Assembly: GCA_943736015.1 (NCBI GenBank)
Contig: OX031061.1
Location: 59,340,192-59,404,191, forward strand
DNA: 64,000 nt
Origin: Tridacna crocea
Taxonomy: Eukaryota; Mollusca; Bivalvia; Cardiida; Cardiidae
Direction: 5' to 3'
Below are positions 24,900-36,737 of this stretch, piece by piece (positions within the stretch are counted from its first letter, which is position 1; every line of letters starts with the position of its first letter). The notes under the pieces were generated by a model. The model was not told the DNA's origin. It saw nothing but the letters and a program-made list of their open reading frames with translations, and did not search any database. The position numbers and the translations under genes were made by a program.

Positions 24900-25102
24900 C
24901 TGGGTCTGTATTCACCAACCATTCTTAGGAACATTCTTTGTCTTACTCTTCAAGGTTTTCTAACTGTGAAAGTAACAGAACATCTGATTGGCTAAACCAT
25001 TCGGTTCAGCCAATCAGAAGTTTATTACTTTCACTTTCACAGAATGCTGAAGAATAAGACTCAGAATGTTCTTAAGAATGGTTGGTGAATACGGACCCCG
25101 GT
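24900..25102. repeat. Foldback (inverted repeat) element
   Basis: GTATTCACCAACCATTCTTA at the left is the near-complement of TAAGAATGGTTGGTGAATAC at the right. The arms extend through GAACATTCT, CTTCA, GAAAGT and CTGATTGGCT, giving about 90 bp each with a very short loop around CATTCGGTTCAGC. Confidence 0.75.
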
Positions 25103-25221
25103 TTCTTTAAATCAATGGTTACTTCCTTTACAAACAACATTGTTATTTTTATTACTGTAATAAATGATGTGTACAAGAAATTTGGGAATATTTTCTATTT
25201 CGTGATAATTTATCTCCCTCT

Positions 25222-26792
25222 TTAACTCATCTGAGCACGAAGTGCTCATGGTGAGCTTTTGTGATCGCCGAATGTCCGTCGGCCGTCGTGCGTCGTGCGT
25301 TGTTCGTCGTCCACAATTTCTTTAAACATCCTCTCCTCCTTAACCACTGGCCAAATCTTAATGAAACTTGGCAGGGATGTTTCTTGGGTAAAGCTCTATC
25401 AAATTTGTTCATGAGATTGAATTCCACTTATAACTCTGGTTGCCATGGTAACCAAAAGGAAAAAAATAGCAAAATCTTTGAAAATCTTCATCTCTGAAAC
25501 TAGAAGACGTAGATCTTTGATATTTGGTATGTAGCATCTCCTGGTGGACCTCTACCAAGGTTGCTCATATGATGCCCCTGAGATCAAAACTGGCCCCGCC
25601 CCGGGGTCCCAGGTTTGAAACATAGGAACAAAAAAAGAGAAATTTTAAAATTCTTCTTCTCTGAAACTAGAGATACAGGGCTTTGATATTTGGTGTGTAG
25701 CACCTCCTAGTAGAACTCTTACAAGATTGTTCATTTGATGTCCCTGGGGTCATAATTGGCCCGCCCCGGGGGTGACAAGTTTGAAACATACAAATAAAGA
25801 AGGAAAACTTTAAAATTCATCTTCTCTGAAACTAGAAGATGTAGAGCTTTGATACTTGGTAAGTAAGATCTCGTAGTGGACTTCTGCAATATTTGTTCAT
25901 ATGATGTCCCTGGGGTTAAAACTTGCCCTGTCCTGGGGGGTCACAAGTTCGAGACATAGGAACAAAGAAGGAAAACTTTAAAAAAATCTTCTTCTCTGAA
26001 ACTGGAAGGAGTAGAGCTTTGATATTTGGCATGTTGCATCTCCTAATAAACCTCTACTAAGTTTGATCATATGATGCACCAGTGGTCAAAACTGGCCCTG
26101 CCCTGGGGGTTACAAGTTTGAACATAGGAACAAAGAAGGAAAACTTTAAAATTCTTCTTCTCTAAAACTGTTATATATTTGTTGGCCCTCCCAAGCACAA
26201 CATGTTCACTGAGGTCAAAATTGAGTCACCTTGGGTCATAAACTTGGTCACAATGTTAAATTAAAGAAATACCTTGTGGGCACTCTAGAGGCAACAGCTG
26301 ACTTGAAAATTGGTCAGAATGTTTGTCTTGCTAAAATCTCACGTGAGACTGCATTAAGTGCTTGTCTGAAATATAACTTTGTCATCTCAAGTCATAACGA
26401 CTTCAAACTTAGTATGCATGTTTGTTGCAATATTACTGAGTACTCTGTGCAAGAACAGTAACTCTACCTAGCACGGATTTTGAGTAATTTCACTTTGATA
26501 TTTACTTTTACACTATTTCTTGCTTGTCTAGAATGGAACTTTGAAGTCTCAAGTCAAATTGACTTGAGACTTGGTGAACATGTTTGTTGTATTGCCTGCC
26601 CTTTGCAACTATTATACCTCCTCGACAACTGCTGGTGGGATGGGCATATGTTGTGACAACTTGCCACTCTTGTTCCATTATCATTTGGCCTTGAACATTT
26701 ATATTTGGTATTCATCTTCATTGTAGACCTTTACTGCTTAGTACTCGGGTGAGCGATATAGGACCATCAAAGTCCTCTTGTTTGTCTTTTTA
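25222..26792 (+). repeat. Tandem-core element, family C
   Basis: The head reads CTCATCTGAGCACGAAGTG with a palindromic GAGCACGAAGTGCTC and a GTCCGTCGGCCGTCGTGCG stretch. The core has about five units of roughly 165 bp with landmarks CTTCTCTGAAACTAGAAGA, GCTTTGATATTTGGT, CTGGCCCTGCCCTGGG and CAAAGAAGGAAAACTTTAAA. The tail reads GGGTGAGCGATATAGGACC then ATCAAAGTCCTCTTGTTT, a small hairpin followed by CTCTTGTTT. Tails of the same type lie near 41250, 44900, 49880 and, in antisense, 53690. Confidence 0.7.
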
Positions 26793-26854
26793 CAAAAACT
26801 ATTGTGAAGTAAACAAAGTTTATAAGCCTTTACAAATTCATCAGTTTAGTCAGA

Positions 26855-27143
26855 CTAACCCGCATAGCTCAGTTGGTAGAGTGTAGGACTCATGATCATG
26901 AGGGTGTGGTTCAATCCCCCCAGCTAGCCATCTAAAATTACTAATAGTCTTTCGGATGAGACAATAAACCTAAGTCCGTGTGACGGTGCTATACACCGAG
27001 CACGTTACAAAACCAGGCGAAACTTAGGATGGGTTTTGTCCAGTATCTGCACTTTCCCCCGTAACAATATTAACAACCTTCAGGGGGTCGTCGCCCATAT
27101 TGAAAACCGTTGGCGACGATAAATAAACGCAAATTCAATTAAT
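26855..27143 (+). repeat. tRNA-derived SINE, full-length
   Basis: The head resembles a tRNA: CATAGCTCAGTTGGTAGAG as A-box, an anticodon-like loop CTCATGA, and GTGGTTCAATCCC as B-box. The body follows with CTTTCGGATGAGACAATAAA, GTGTGACGGTGCTATACACC, CCCCCGTAACAATATTAACA and a tail AAATAAACGCAAATTCAATT. It is not called as a functional tRNA because the acceptor arm does not pair well and the body continues. Confidence 0.7.
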
Positions 27144-27499
27144 CAGTTGAGTCGACATGTAATTATATTTACGTTGTCAGGATTGTGAAAGATGTTTATT
27201 CCTTCACTCGTGTCTGTAATGACATTGTTTCCATGACACGGCAGTACAAAAATAAGGGTATATATAAGGGTATGGTGTTGCACGGTCAATTTGGGTTAAA
27301 CCTTTTTTCCTGCATTTCCTATTGGTGGTTGAAAGATGTGACAAATTCAATGTAACAACTCTGAATATTTTTCAGAATAAGACTCAAAACATCAAAAAAG
27401 TACTGAACAGCGTAACTTAAAATCGACTATAAATACATTTCACGAGAACAGGTGAAACGGATTTTAGTAATCCTGAATGAGAAAAGGAGAAAATACAGT

Positions 27500-27715
27500 T
27501 TACCGGTATATCGAATAAGACGTTAAACCGAGGTCCCATGTGACGGTGCTATACTCCGAGAACGTTAAAGAACCAGGCGTAATTTAGGATGGCTTAATTC
27601 GTCCTGTATCTGTACTATCCCCCGTAACAATAATAACAGCCTTCAGGGGGCGTCACCCATATGGGAAACCGGTGGCGACGATAAATTAATGCAAATTCAA
27701 TCAATAATTGTTATT
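27500..27715 (+). repeat. tRNA-derived SINE, 5'-truncated copy
   Basis: It repeats the body of the SINE at 26855 (AAGACGTTAAACCGAGGTCC, GTGACGGTGCTATACTCCG, CCCCCGTAACAATAATAAC, GGCGACGATAAATTAATGC) but lacks the tRNA-like head, consistent with 5' truncation on insertion. Confidence 0.7.
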
Positions 27716-28090
27716 AACTTTATACACCAGCACAAAGACTGGTAAGGTATTCGGAAGAGAGATCAATAACCTTAGGAGCACTCCTACCGAAACTGGGGAA
27801 AACACACTCTTCCAATGGTCACAAAACGCTTAACTTGAAAAGGAAATTATAGGGCCTATCACGAAATTGAATCTCCCATAAGATATTTTCGAAGATAGCA
27901 TATTTTGTTTAGAGGTAATACAGGAAGACTACGTGACACAAAGCAAACAATTGCTATGGCAAGAACTAAAGTTAACACTGACAAAAAATCTATCACTGAT
28001 AATATTGCCATATTTCTCAGACCATACACCAAAAGAAATTAGTGATGTTTAATCATACACCTATATTTTTTATATGTAGACAGGATTAGT

Positions 28091-28523
28091 TTAATCCTAT
28101 ACCACACGGTCCCGACTTTTAACGACTCTTAGTAAGAAACCTTTTGAAAACATTGCGGGAAAAGGAGAAAATGCTGGTAACCAGCATTTTCTCCTAGTCT
28201 TACCGTTTACTAACCTTTCTGAAATGAATTTCAGTCATGGAGTCATATTTATTTTGTCTTTTACAAATGCTTCGAATTTGGACAAGCCTTAATTTTTGCT
28301 GTGTGATAAAGAGTTAACCCTTTACCAAACAATCCCTGGCAAAGAAGACGTTTGAACATCTTGTGAGAAAAGGAGAAAATGCTGGAAACCAGCAATTTCT
28401 CCTTTACCCACAATGTTTTCTACCCACCTGGAAACAAATTTCAATTTTTGAATTAACTACATTTTGTTTGCGGGTGCTTTTAAATTTGACAACCTTATTT
28501 TTTTTTATTTGGTAATGAGTTAA
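28091..28523 (+). mobile_element. Two hairpin MITEs in tandem sharing one TTAA
   Basis: The first copy runs 28091-28317 and the second 28314-28523; the right TTAA of the first is the left TTAA of the second. Both contain the GAGAAAATGCTGG...CCAGCA(A)TTTCTCC hairpin and the tail GGTAATGAGTTAA or a variant of it. Confidence 0.7.
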
Positions 28524-29689
28524 GTTTTAGTAAAGTTCAACAATTTTCAAATGTTTCTACTAATCTTCAGCAGATTTAGAATCATTTGTGTTTACTATAC
28601 TGTGTGTGCTCTTTTTGTTGCCCTATGTTCTTTTCTCACGATGAATTAATATTCAGTTTAAATTGAAACCCTGGTCACCTTTTAATATGCACAGTTTACA
28701 AATATGAAAAACAAATGACATATTCTGGTCAGGAGTACACACATAATTATGTAAAACCACTCATCTCACTTGATCAAAGTTCATTTTAAAAAATGAGAAG
28801 TAAACATAAACAAAACCTCATAAAAACATTTCTATAATAAATTTATATCAATACTAGAGATAAAAACTTCCTTTACTATTAGATACGTGATATGGTATGT
28901 ACATGAGAGAAATTTGCCAAACTCAAGATGCTGTAACTATAATTTAGATACAGAAAGATCAAACTGATAAAAAAGAAAAGTTCTGTGAATATTGTCTCAA
29001 AGACAAACTTCGTTTTCATTGATTGGCCCATTGTATGATGATTTCAACTACATTTGTTTCCTCCATAAAAGAAATAATGGGTCATAGAGAAAGTTTTTAT
29101 TTCCAGATATCATGAAAATGTAAATGAATTTCTTCTTAACTCAACTCTTACTGTTATTAATGTATTCAAACCTTTTTCAGTTTAAAAGTTCCAATGGAAC
29201 TTTCTTTTAAAACAGATATGTGGGTTAAATGACCAAAACCGTCAATGCGCCATAAAAAAAAAAGATTCACTCATTCATTCACAATCCAGACTTTTGATGA
29301 CCCTGAGGGCGAAGTGTTTGGATATTGTAGCTATAGGGGAAAATGTTGGTTAGCAGCATTTTCTCCTCACACAAAGTTTTCTGCTCTGCCACTCTCAAAT
29401 TTCACAATTTGACCTTTACCACACAATGCCGAGTTTTAACAACACTGTGGAAAAAGCCTTTTGAAAACACTGGGAAAAGGAGAAAATGCTGGTAACCTGC
29501 ATTTTCTCCTTTTCACCCACAATGATTTATGCATATTCAAGGACGAATGCTATAATTTGATCCATAGTTAAATTGTAACAGTTGTCTGCTAATGCTTTGA
29601 AATTCAGCAAGTCTCAGATTTTGTTGTGTGGTAAAGAAATAATCCAAATTTGATTTCTTGTCTAGTCATGATGATTTCCATATAACTTA

Positions 29690-29938
29690 TTAACTCATTA
29701 CCAAACGATAATATTTTGGGCTCCTCCAAATCCAAAGCACTTGAAATCGACAAAATAAATGTAACTGAAAATTTGAAACTTGTTTTGTGAAGAGTATAAA
29801 ACATTGTGAGAAAAGGAGAATATTGTGATAAAAGGAGAAAATGCTGGTTACCAACATTTTCTCCTTGTACCCACAATGTTTTCTAGAGGCCTCATTCTCA
29901 GGGTCGTCAAAAGTAGGGATTGTGTGGTAATGGGTTAA
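29690..29938 (-). mobile_element. TTAA-bounded hairpin MITE, reverse orientation
   Basis: The left end is TTAACTCATTACCAAACG and the right end GATTGTGTGGTAATGGGTTAA. The hairpin GAGAAAATGCTGGTTACC/AACATTTTCTCC is present, with a 20 bp internal duplication of GTGAGAAAAGGAGAATATT type before it. A decayed copy precedes it at about 29411-29640 and another follows at 30034-30200. Confidence 0.7.
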
Positions 29939-30230
29939 TCAATCTAACATGCAACGAGCTTTAACAAAGCTTTGCCCTGCCAGGTCAAGTCATACAGCCT
30001 ACACTTTTAGTAATATGTAGCCCATTTTTTTCAAACTCATTACCAAACAATAATATTAGGTTTGTCCAAATCAAAAGCATTTGCAGACAACAAAATAAAA
30101 GTGACGGATAATATGAAATTTGTTTTGTGAAGGTATAGAAAACATTGTGGGAAAAGGAGAAAATGCTGGTAACCATCATTTTTTCCTTATCTCACAATAT
30201 TATTATTTTACTAAAGTTTAGTAGCATGCC

Positions 30231-30443
30231 TTAACCCATTACAACACGATCCCGAGTTTAATCGACACTGAAGGAGAAGGCTTTTGAGAACTTTCTGGGA
30301 AAAAGGAGAAAATGCTGCTTACCAGCATTGTCTCCTTTCCCCATCCAAAGCAATAATCGTCATTTTAGTAACATTTAATTTGTCGTCTACAAATCCTTTC
30401 AATTTGGACCTGTCTAAATTTTTGTCGTTTGATAATGAGTTAA
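30231..30443 (+). mobile_element. TTAA-bounded hairpin MITE
   Basis: The left end is TTAACCCATTACAACACG and the right end GTCGTTTGATAATGAGTTAA. The central hairpin is GAGAAAATGCTGCTTACC/AGCATTGTCTCC. It is the last of a run of such copies in 28.1-30.4 kb. Confidence 0.7.
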
Positions 30444-30947
30444 ACCATTATTACATGATAAACTGATACAAAATTTTAGAAAAATATAACTGGCAGTACT
30501 GTGTTTTCTAGATAATTTGTTGGCTTCTGAAAGTAAGTCACACTCACTTTGAGAGTTGAAATTGCACCTGCATGCTAATTACAATATTTTTTTCATTAAA
30601 TTTTTACAGTGCATGGATAAGTGTACACTTGCCTAAACTGAAAGCATTTCCGATCAACAATTTAAACTGGGCTCAAGTGGTAGAATTTGTATTTAAAAGG
30701 ACAGAAGACAATGTGGGTAACGGAATAAATGCACGTTACCAGCTACAGTATTTCTCCTTCTACTAAATGTTTTCTAAAGACTATTTTCTTATGGTCGTTA
30801 AAACTATTGTGCATTGTGTGATAAAAACTTAATTCTTTAAATATATATGTAGTCAATTTTTAGATAGAAAATACATGTTTATAGTCTATTCATAATGATA
30901 CATTATTGATTGTATGATTTTTAACACCGTTTTCACCCTTTTTTCAG

Positions 30948-31203
30948 TTATATCAGTGCGGCCAGTGCATCTATCCATTCCTCCTTAATATTTCTTTCAC
31001 CAGTACTCCACACATTATCATTTCCGAACCACTGGCTGCTTTCCCACATATCCATCGTTGAAACAATGGATAGATGTGAGAGAGGAATGAATTCTGTTTC
31101 AATGACTATTATTAATCCTCTGAAAGAAATTGGCAGAGTAGGGGATTGCACCTTTGGCCGCATGTTCCTAAGTCCTGTATGCCCCTGACTGAGCTATAAG
31201 GGT
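30948..31203 (-). repeat. SINE-like element, antisense
   Basis: Read on the minus strand, the head carries TATAGCTCAGTCAGGGG (A-box) and AGGTGCAATCCCC (B-box). The body then shows ATTCATTCCTCTCTCAC, GTTTCAACGATGGATAT and AAAGCAGCCAGTGGTT, as in the other copies of this family. Confidence 0.6.
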
Positions 31204-32566
31204 TTGATTAATGATACATTACGTATTAGATATAATGATATGTTTTATCAACAGTTCCTGCCATTTATGAAAAAAGATACATTAAGCTACATTAAAAAAC
31301 ACAAACTCAAAACTGGTTAAGTACTACATTAAATTTGTCTTACACTTTAGAACATGAATGTGTTTTTCTTTACAAAGATGAAAGAATGAAAACACTTAAT
31401 AAATATTGAGAACATTTTACTGTACAGTATGACACCATTTACCACAAATTCCGGTGATGGAGCTGTCGCTGTTATTCGACGATTTCATCGGAATTTCTGC
31501 GTTAAATTACTTTCCTTGTCTATTAGTCACATAAAACTGCTAATCGCACTAGACAGGGTTTACGTAATTCAAACTTTGATGATATTTTTCTCTTTTACAA
31601 CATTGTATAACATTTAACATCGCTATAGAACAATAACTGCATTTTCGAATGAGAAAATTCGTATACAGTATAAAAGTATTCTGGTAAGGAGCAGACTTAC
31701 ATTTAGAGTACATTAATCATAAAATAGTTTTCTCTTACTGCAATGCGAGGTTTGAAATTACATAGATTTTGGCCAAAAAAAGTATTTATTTCTTTCTCAC
31801 AGATTCATATTACTCTTCACAAATATTTGATTTTTGCAGCAAAATATTCCATACTTCAATCATCGAGAAAGAGAATATTAAGTTTTTGATATACGTATTA
31901 AATGGAGGTAATAAGACTCTTCACCATGCAATGTGAAACCCCCGAATAAGAAAAGTGACGCCTGAAGTGTCCCCAAGATCAAAGCACTTTGGTATCAAAA
32001 GATCATTTCTTACAAGTTGTGCCCGTGGAAGATAATTCTTATCATTTATGTCTAAAGGTTTACATTTTGGAGCGTTCAAGTTTAACATCCTGTCGTAAAT
32101 CGTATTCTACTGTTAAATGTTTTATATACGATACTTTGTGCTCGGTCTAACATGCAGATGTTATATCTTTATATTTTAAGAAAAAAGGTTTGACAGGAGG
32201 GAATCTGTTTTACTGTACTTCGATACTTATTAAAAAAGCGAGGTAATTGCAAAAGGGAGTTCACTGTAGAAGTTGTTTCCACAGGATTCGAAGGTTATGC
32301 AGGTCAAGATTTTTGCTATTGCTCCTGTTTAATACAAAAAATTTGTCGCGTAATGGATGAATCGGGGAGAAAGATTGCGTCAAAGTACCGAGACAGGTAA
32401 TATATCAGTAAACAAAAGTACAGACACACCCAGTATATTTGGATTTGAAAAAACAGAGGTGGGCAGTGAATTTTTGTCTCCAGGGGAGTTCTTATCATAT
32501 GGCGCATCGAAAATCCAAACAGTATAAAACCAATTTTTTAAAAATGCGATTACGTAATCGCTGTTT
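31204..32566. other. Intron, nothing recognised
   Basis: AT-rich sequence between the transmembrane exon and the first tail cassette. No exon, repeat end or hairpin was recognised with confidence. Confidence 0.4.
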
Positions 32567-32880
32567 AAAAAGTTAGGTCTCCACAGTGGCTAGCCTACAG
32601 AGCTTCATAAAAGGTGTGTCGCTGGTTCGAATTCCCTCGGTTGACCGACCCCCCCCCCCACCCCGAGGATCGACGATAGTTATTGCTAGAGGATTCATTT
32701 GTCTCTTACAGCTGTTCATTGTTTCGACGACCATGATGTGAAAAAGGAGCCAGTGGCTTGGAAAGAATTATGTGCAAGATAGCTCCAGGGAAGTATGGAC
32801 ATGTGTAATGGCCGCCGTGATGTAAATGAAATAATCATAACTGCGTTAAACAAAATGCAATCAATTAATTAACGAATATT
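32567..32880 (+). repeat. SINE-like element with tRNA-like head
   Basis: The head contains GTGGCTAGCCTACAGAGC and the B-box-like CTGGTTCGAATTCCC. The body has GAGGATTCATTTGTCTC, TTTCGACGACCATGATG, GAGCCAGTGGCTTGGAAAG, CTCCAGGGAAGTATGGAC and GGCCGCCGTGATG, and a tail rich in CAATC. It lies just upstream of tail cassette 1. Confidence 0.65.
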
Positions 32881-33202
32881 CTTATCTTACACACACTTTG
32901 GATTGATAAACATTTTATGACATATGTGACGTCATTTTATGCTTGTTTAAGGGAAGTGGATTTGGGTGTTATTCATGGGAACTACCATTTGTGTATAGTT
33001 TGATGGCATATTCTGACCCATTGTTCGTGAGATGATATTATGTGATAAAACGAATCTGACATGCGTATTTTTTAGATAACTATTTTGAAAATCAAACCTG
33101 ACAAATGGTTTATTAAGTGATATTACTCTCGACTCGCTGAATAAAATTTCATTTCAAATGGCAGGCCATGTCAGATCCTAAATGATTCTGCCAATGTTTC
33201 AG

Positions 33203-33275
33203 GCCATGAAGATATTCCTAAGAATGCTCCGAATGGTCAAGCCATAGTCAACGAACCGAGAGATGAACAGAAGGA
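33203..33275 (+). CDS. IgSF receptor tail cassette 1, exon a
   Basis: A 73 bp exon after CCAATGTTTCAG and before GGA|GTAAGT; it enters in phase 1 and leaves in phase 2. Joined to the transmembrane exon it reads GHEDIPKNAPNGQAIVNEPR then DEQK. It is homologous to the exons at 45320 and 50305, which are exactly the same length and phase. The other two read YENV where this one reads HEDI, so the tyrosine is lost here. It is part of the cytoplasmic tail. Function is unknown; no catalytic domain is present. Confidence 0.8.
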
Positions 33276-33721
33276 GTAAGTTCATTTATAATATGATTCA
33301 CGGGGTGTATTTGTTAAATATTAGACTTTAATAATCCTTTCAACGCCATAGGCGAAAAACAGATGATTACATCGCGGACGGTATTGATCAACATCAGACA
33401 AAACGATAAGCACAGTCTGGATCCATATTCATTAACCATTCTTAACCCTTGCCATGTTGTATATATCAAATAAGAATTTAAAGACAAAAGTAAAAATATG
33501 AACGATGTTATTCCAAATGTATATGTCGAAGAAAAATATCTCCATATCGGATAGTGTAGATCAAAGATCAGAACCTGCAGTCTGATCTTGATCTATACTG
33601 TCCGTAAAGGTCATCGAGTTGAGCTTAGCACCAAAGGTACGATATTACTAGTATTTTGTCTAATGTTCATTGATTTTCTAACCATCCAAAGAAAGCAAGA
33701 GCACTCTCATTTTCATCGGAT

Positions 33722-34465
33722 ATGTCTGATACAGAGGGTTCAGTAGGAGTCATTATGAATGTTAGTTTGCAGGAAGAGGATATTGTAAAGATAGGTGATC
33801 CTCTAAAAAGTACTTTTGAATCCCAGCTTTCAACTATTGTTTCAAATATTATCGATGGAGTGATGCATGGTCTTCTGCAGAAAATGGAGGCTTTAGAATC
33901 TGAAAACGATTTCTTGAAAATCAAGGTAAATGAGCTTGAAAATAAATAAACTCATCCAGGCACAAGACCGCCAAGACAAAGCAGACCAGTATAGTCGTCG
34001 CATTCGTCTTAGGCTCTCTGGAATTCGTGAGACTGAAGATGAGTCAACTGACCAAATAATGCTAGATATGGCAAAGGCCATGGGTGTCGATCTTAAACTA
34101 GAAGAGATAGATAGGTCTCACAGATTAAGGAAGCCAAGAGGTAACTCGACAGCTGGATCTCAAACACAGAAATCACGACAAATTATAGTGAAATTTACAA
34201 ATTACCGTGCAAGAAACAAAGTACTGAAGCTAAAAGCACAGCTCAAACATAACGGGTATCCTAGCGCATTGGTTATCGAGGACCTCACCCTAACTCGATC
34301 TTCTATTTTCTTCTTAAAACGCAAACTGCTAAAGGATGGTCACAAACAGGGCACATAGACCTCGGATGGTGTCATCATCGTGAAGGGACAGGACGACCGT
34401 AAAAGGTGCATTGAAACGCAGAGTAACTTAGACGCTCTCAAAGTAAACCTTGGAATCAATACCTA
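33722..34465 (+). pseudogene. LINE ORF1-like fragment, frameshifted
   Basis: Two overlapping frames make one damaged ORF1-type protein. The first (33722-33949) contains a heptad-like MEALESENDFLKIKVNELEN coiled coil. The second (33930-34358, continuing in part to about 34465) contains DKADQYSRRIRLRLSGIRET, DRSHRLRKPRG and RQIIVKFTNYRARNKVL. These match the layout of L1-type ORF1 proteins: a coiled coil followed by an RNA-binding domain with RSHR and a VKF strand. A shift near 33945 and a stop near 34356 break it. It lies in the intron of tail cassette 1. Confidence 0.7.
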
Positions 34466-35030
34466 AGCTTGAGATAGCGGCTTACTATTTTGAACAGTAT
34501 AGTTGATTGCAATACTATTCAATGATCTGTTGATCACGAGCGATTTAAACTAGGACTTGTGTACATAAATTCAAAAACTCAGTCTTTGTTTGTAGATGAA
34601 TGTACCTTAACCCTTTACCAAAAGACACAATTTTAGACTGGAGCATATTCAAAGCATTTGCAGACGACACATGGTGCTAAATTGATAATTTCTCTCTCTG
34701 GCAAAGAAAAAGGTTCTGGAAAAATAAGATAATGCTGATTACCAGCATTGTCATGTTTCCTCTTGAGTCATTGATGGTCGAGACGGTATGGTAATGAGTG
34801 AAATGTATTTGTATGACACTTAAACATATCCCTTATCAACTATGCTTGTACGATTGCCTAATTTTTGTCCCTTGAAAGCATTTCGGAAAGAAACGGGTCG
34901 TTAGCAACGAAGCATTTTTTTTCTTTTTAACGTTTTACATTCTGCGTAAATCGTAGACCGCATTATAAACAAAATCAGACTATTCTACTTGGAGAAAACA
35001 TAATAAGTATTTTCATTTCAGTGCAGTTTA

Positions 35031-35482
35031 CACGGCGGGGAATCACGTGACACAACAACAACAAAAATGACCCGACATTTGAAAAAATTCCCCAACTTGA
35101 GGTAAGAAAATCTTCAATAATTCCGTTAATACATGACCGATTGGAATTTGGTTTAAAGCAGAGAAGGCGGAAGGACTCCAGGGATTTGCTTGATGTGTTA
35201 GATTTTTTAAACAACACCTGATAAAAAAGTTATTGACGAGCAAACAAATTTTTTACCCTGGATAATTTGTTTGCTCGTCAATGACTTTTTTATCAGGTGT
35301 TGTTTAAAAAATCTAACACATCAAGCAAATCCCCGGAGTCCTTTCACCTTCTCTGCTTCAAACCAAATTCCAATCGGTCACGTATTAACGGAATTATTGA
35401 AGATTTTCTTACCTGAAGTGGGGGAATTTCTTCAAATGTCGGTCATTGTTTTTGTTGTTGTGTCACGTGATTCCCCGCCGTG
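35031..35482. mobile_element. 452 bp near-perfect foldback element with 5 bp target duplication
   Basis: Two arms of about 220 bp, 35031-35250 and 35264-35482, are near-perfect reverse complements around a 13 base loop. The arms begin CACGGCGGGGAATCACGTGA and end with the complement. GTTTA stands immediately outside both ends (35026-35030 and 35483-35487), consistent with a target-site duplication. The ORFs at 34975-35243 (-) and 35271-35579 (+) are the two arms read as protein and are not genes. Confidence 0.85.
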
Positions 35483-35997
35483 GTTTAGGATATTTCTTCT
35501 CGTCATAGCTTTGCTGAGCTGTCTTAGTGTAGCGGATGGCGTAGATCCAAGATCGGACTTCACATTCTGTGCGGCCTGATCTAAACCTACTCTGGCCGTA
35601 ATTACAACAAAAGATATGTTTGGCGCTGTAGAGGTTGAGAGGGTCTATCATTTCTACCCTTTGAGAAGTTTTTTCTGTTTCTTTACAGATTATTATTATT
35701 TTCATGTTTAATACCAGGACACATGAATTTCTATCGTAACTTGTACTTGTGCTTACCATGTTCGAAAAGTTCTTTAAGGTTGATTAGATTTTCATTAAGA
35801 AAATGTGAATGGTTCGAGACCCTATTCCTGTTCCTCCCCACAACAAAAAGTTGTCAGTTATAGTGTTTCGCTAAAGGCAAAAGTGAAATGAGGTTTACTT
35901 TTTTATCATGGTTTATTTTAATAGTGGAAAAAGTAATTTTAGACGTCAATTACACAGTCATGCTGTATGTATTCCTAGGACGAGCCTCGGGCTGCTC

Positions 35998-36067
35998 ATC
36001 TTCGCAAGCCAAGGATACTAGGGTAGTAACGAGCAAAGTGGAGTTAGTATCCTTGGCTTGCGAAGAT
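35998..36067. repeat. Perfect 23 bp inverted repeat hairpin
   Basis: The left arm (35998-36020, starting ATCTTCGCAAGCC) is an exact reverse complement of 36045-36067, with a 24 base loop. CGGGCTGCT occurs just outside both arms, which could be a target duplication with small offsets. Confidence 0.7.
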
Positions 36068-36737
36068 GCGGGCTGCTAAGCGAGACTTAACGACCTTCTG
36101 CGGACGGTGTAGGTCGGGATCAGACTGCATAGAACGTGCAGTTTGATCTCGAATCTGCCCTGTCCGATAAGGAGTTACTTTCCTAAAAAAACAACCCTGA
36201 TTTGGCAATATTTGAGTTTATACTCTCTTCCCGAAAGTTTCGTCTAACGTAGTCAGCAGGAAAAGGGGTTAGCACAAGGTATCATTAACATTAGAAATTA
36301 TGTCCATTTTTTTGGACAAATCACACCTCCCACCTGTCTCATTTTTTTTCGGTGTACATTCTCATACTGAAGGCCAAGCGCACACTCATGGCGTGGAGAC
36401 CCAGTATCATTTTTGTATTATATGTATAGCTGTATTTGTATACTTGTATTTGTAAATGTGTCCATGTATCGGTTTGGATGTGCATGCATGTGTGCAGGAC
36501 ATGTAATTGCAGAAACTTTTGTACTGTATATATAAGTGTACGTCTGTCCGTAAGTGTACATAATGTGTGAGCGTGTCCATATTGCTCATCTATACGTACG
36601 TATGTGTGTATATAATCTATATGTTTCTATATATATACATGTGTATGTGTGTTGCTGTGCGGGTGTGCGTGTGTGGGTGTGTGTGTAGGTGTGTTTGTGT
36701 TTCTTTTTGATAAACTCAATGTCTTTTCGCTTCATAG

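Noticed and set aside
26860..26935. Functional tRNA with a CAT anticodon
   Set aside because: A- and B-box-like blocks are present but the arms pair poorly and the sequence continues into a SINE body.
34975..35579. ORFs on both strands with near-identical peptides
   Set aside because: They are the two arms of one foldback element, not paralogous genes.
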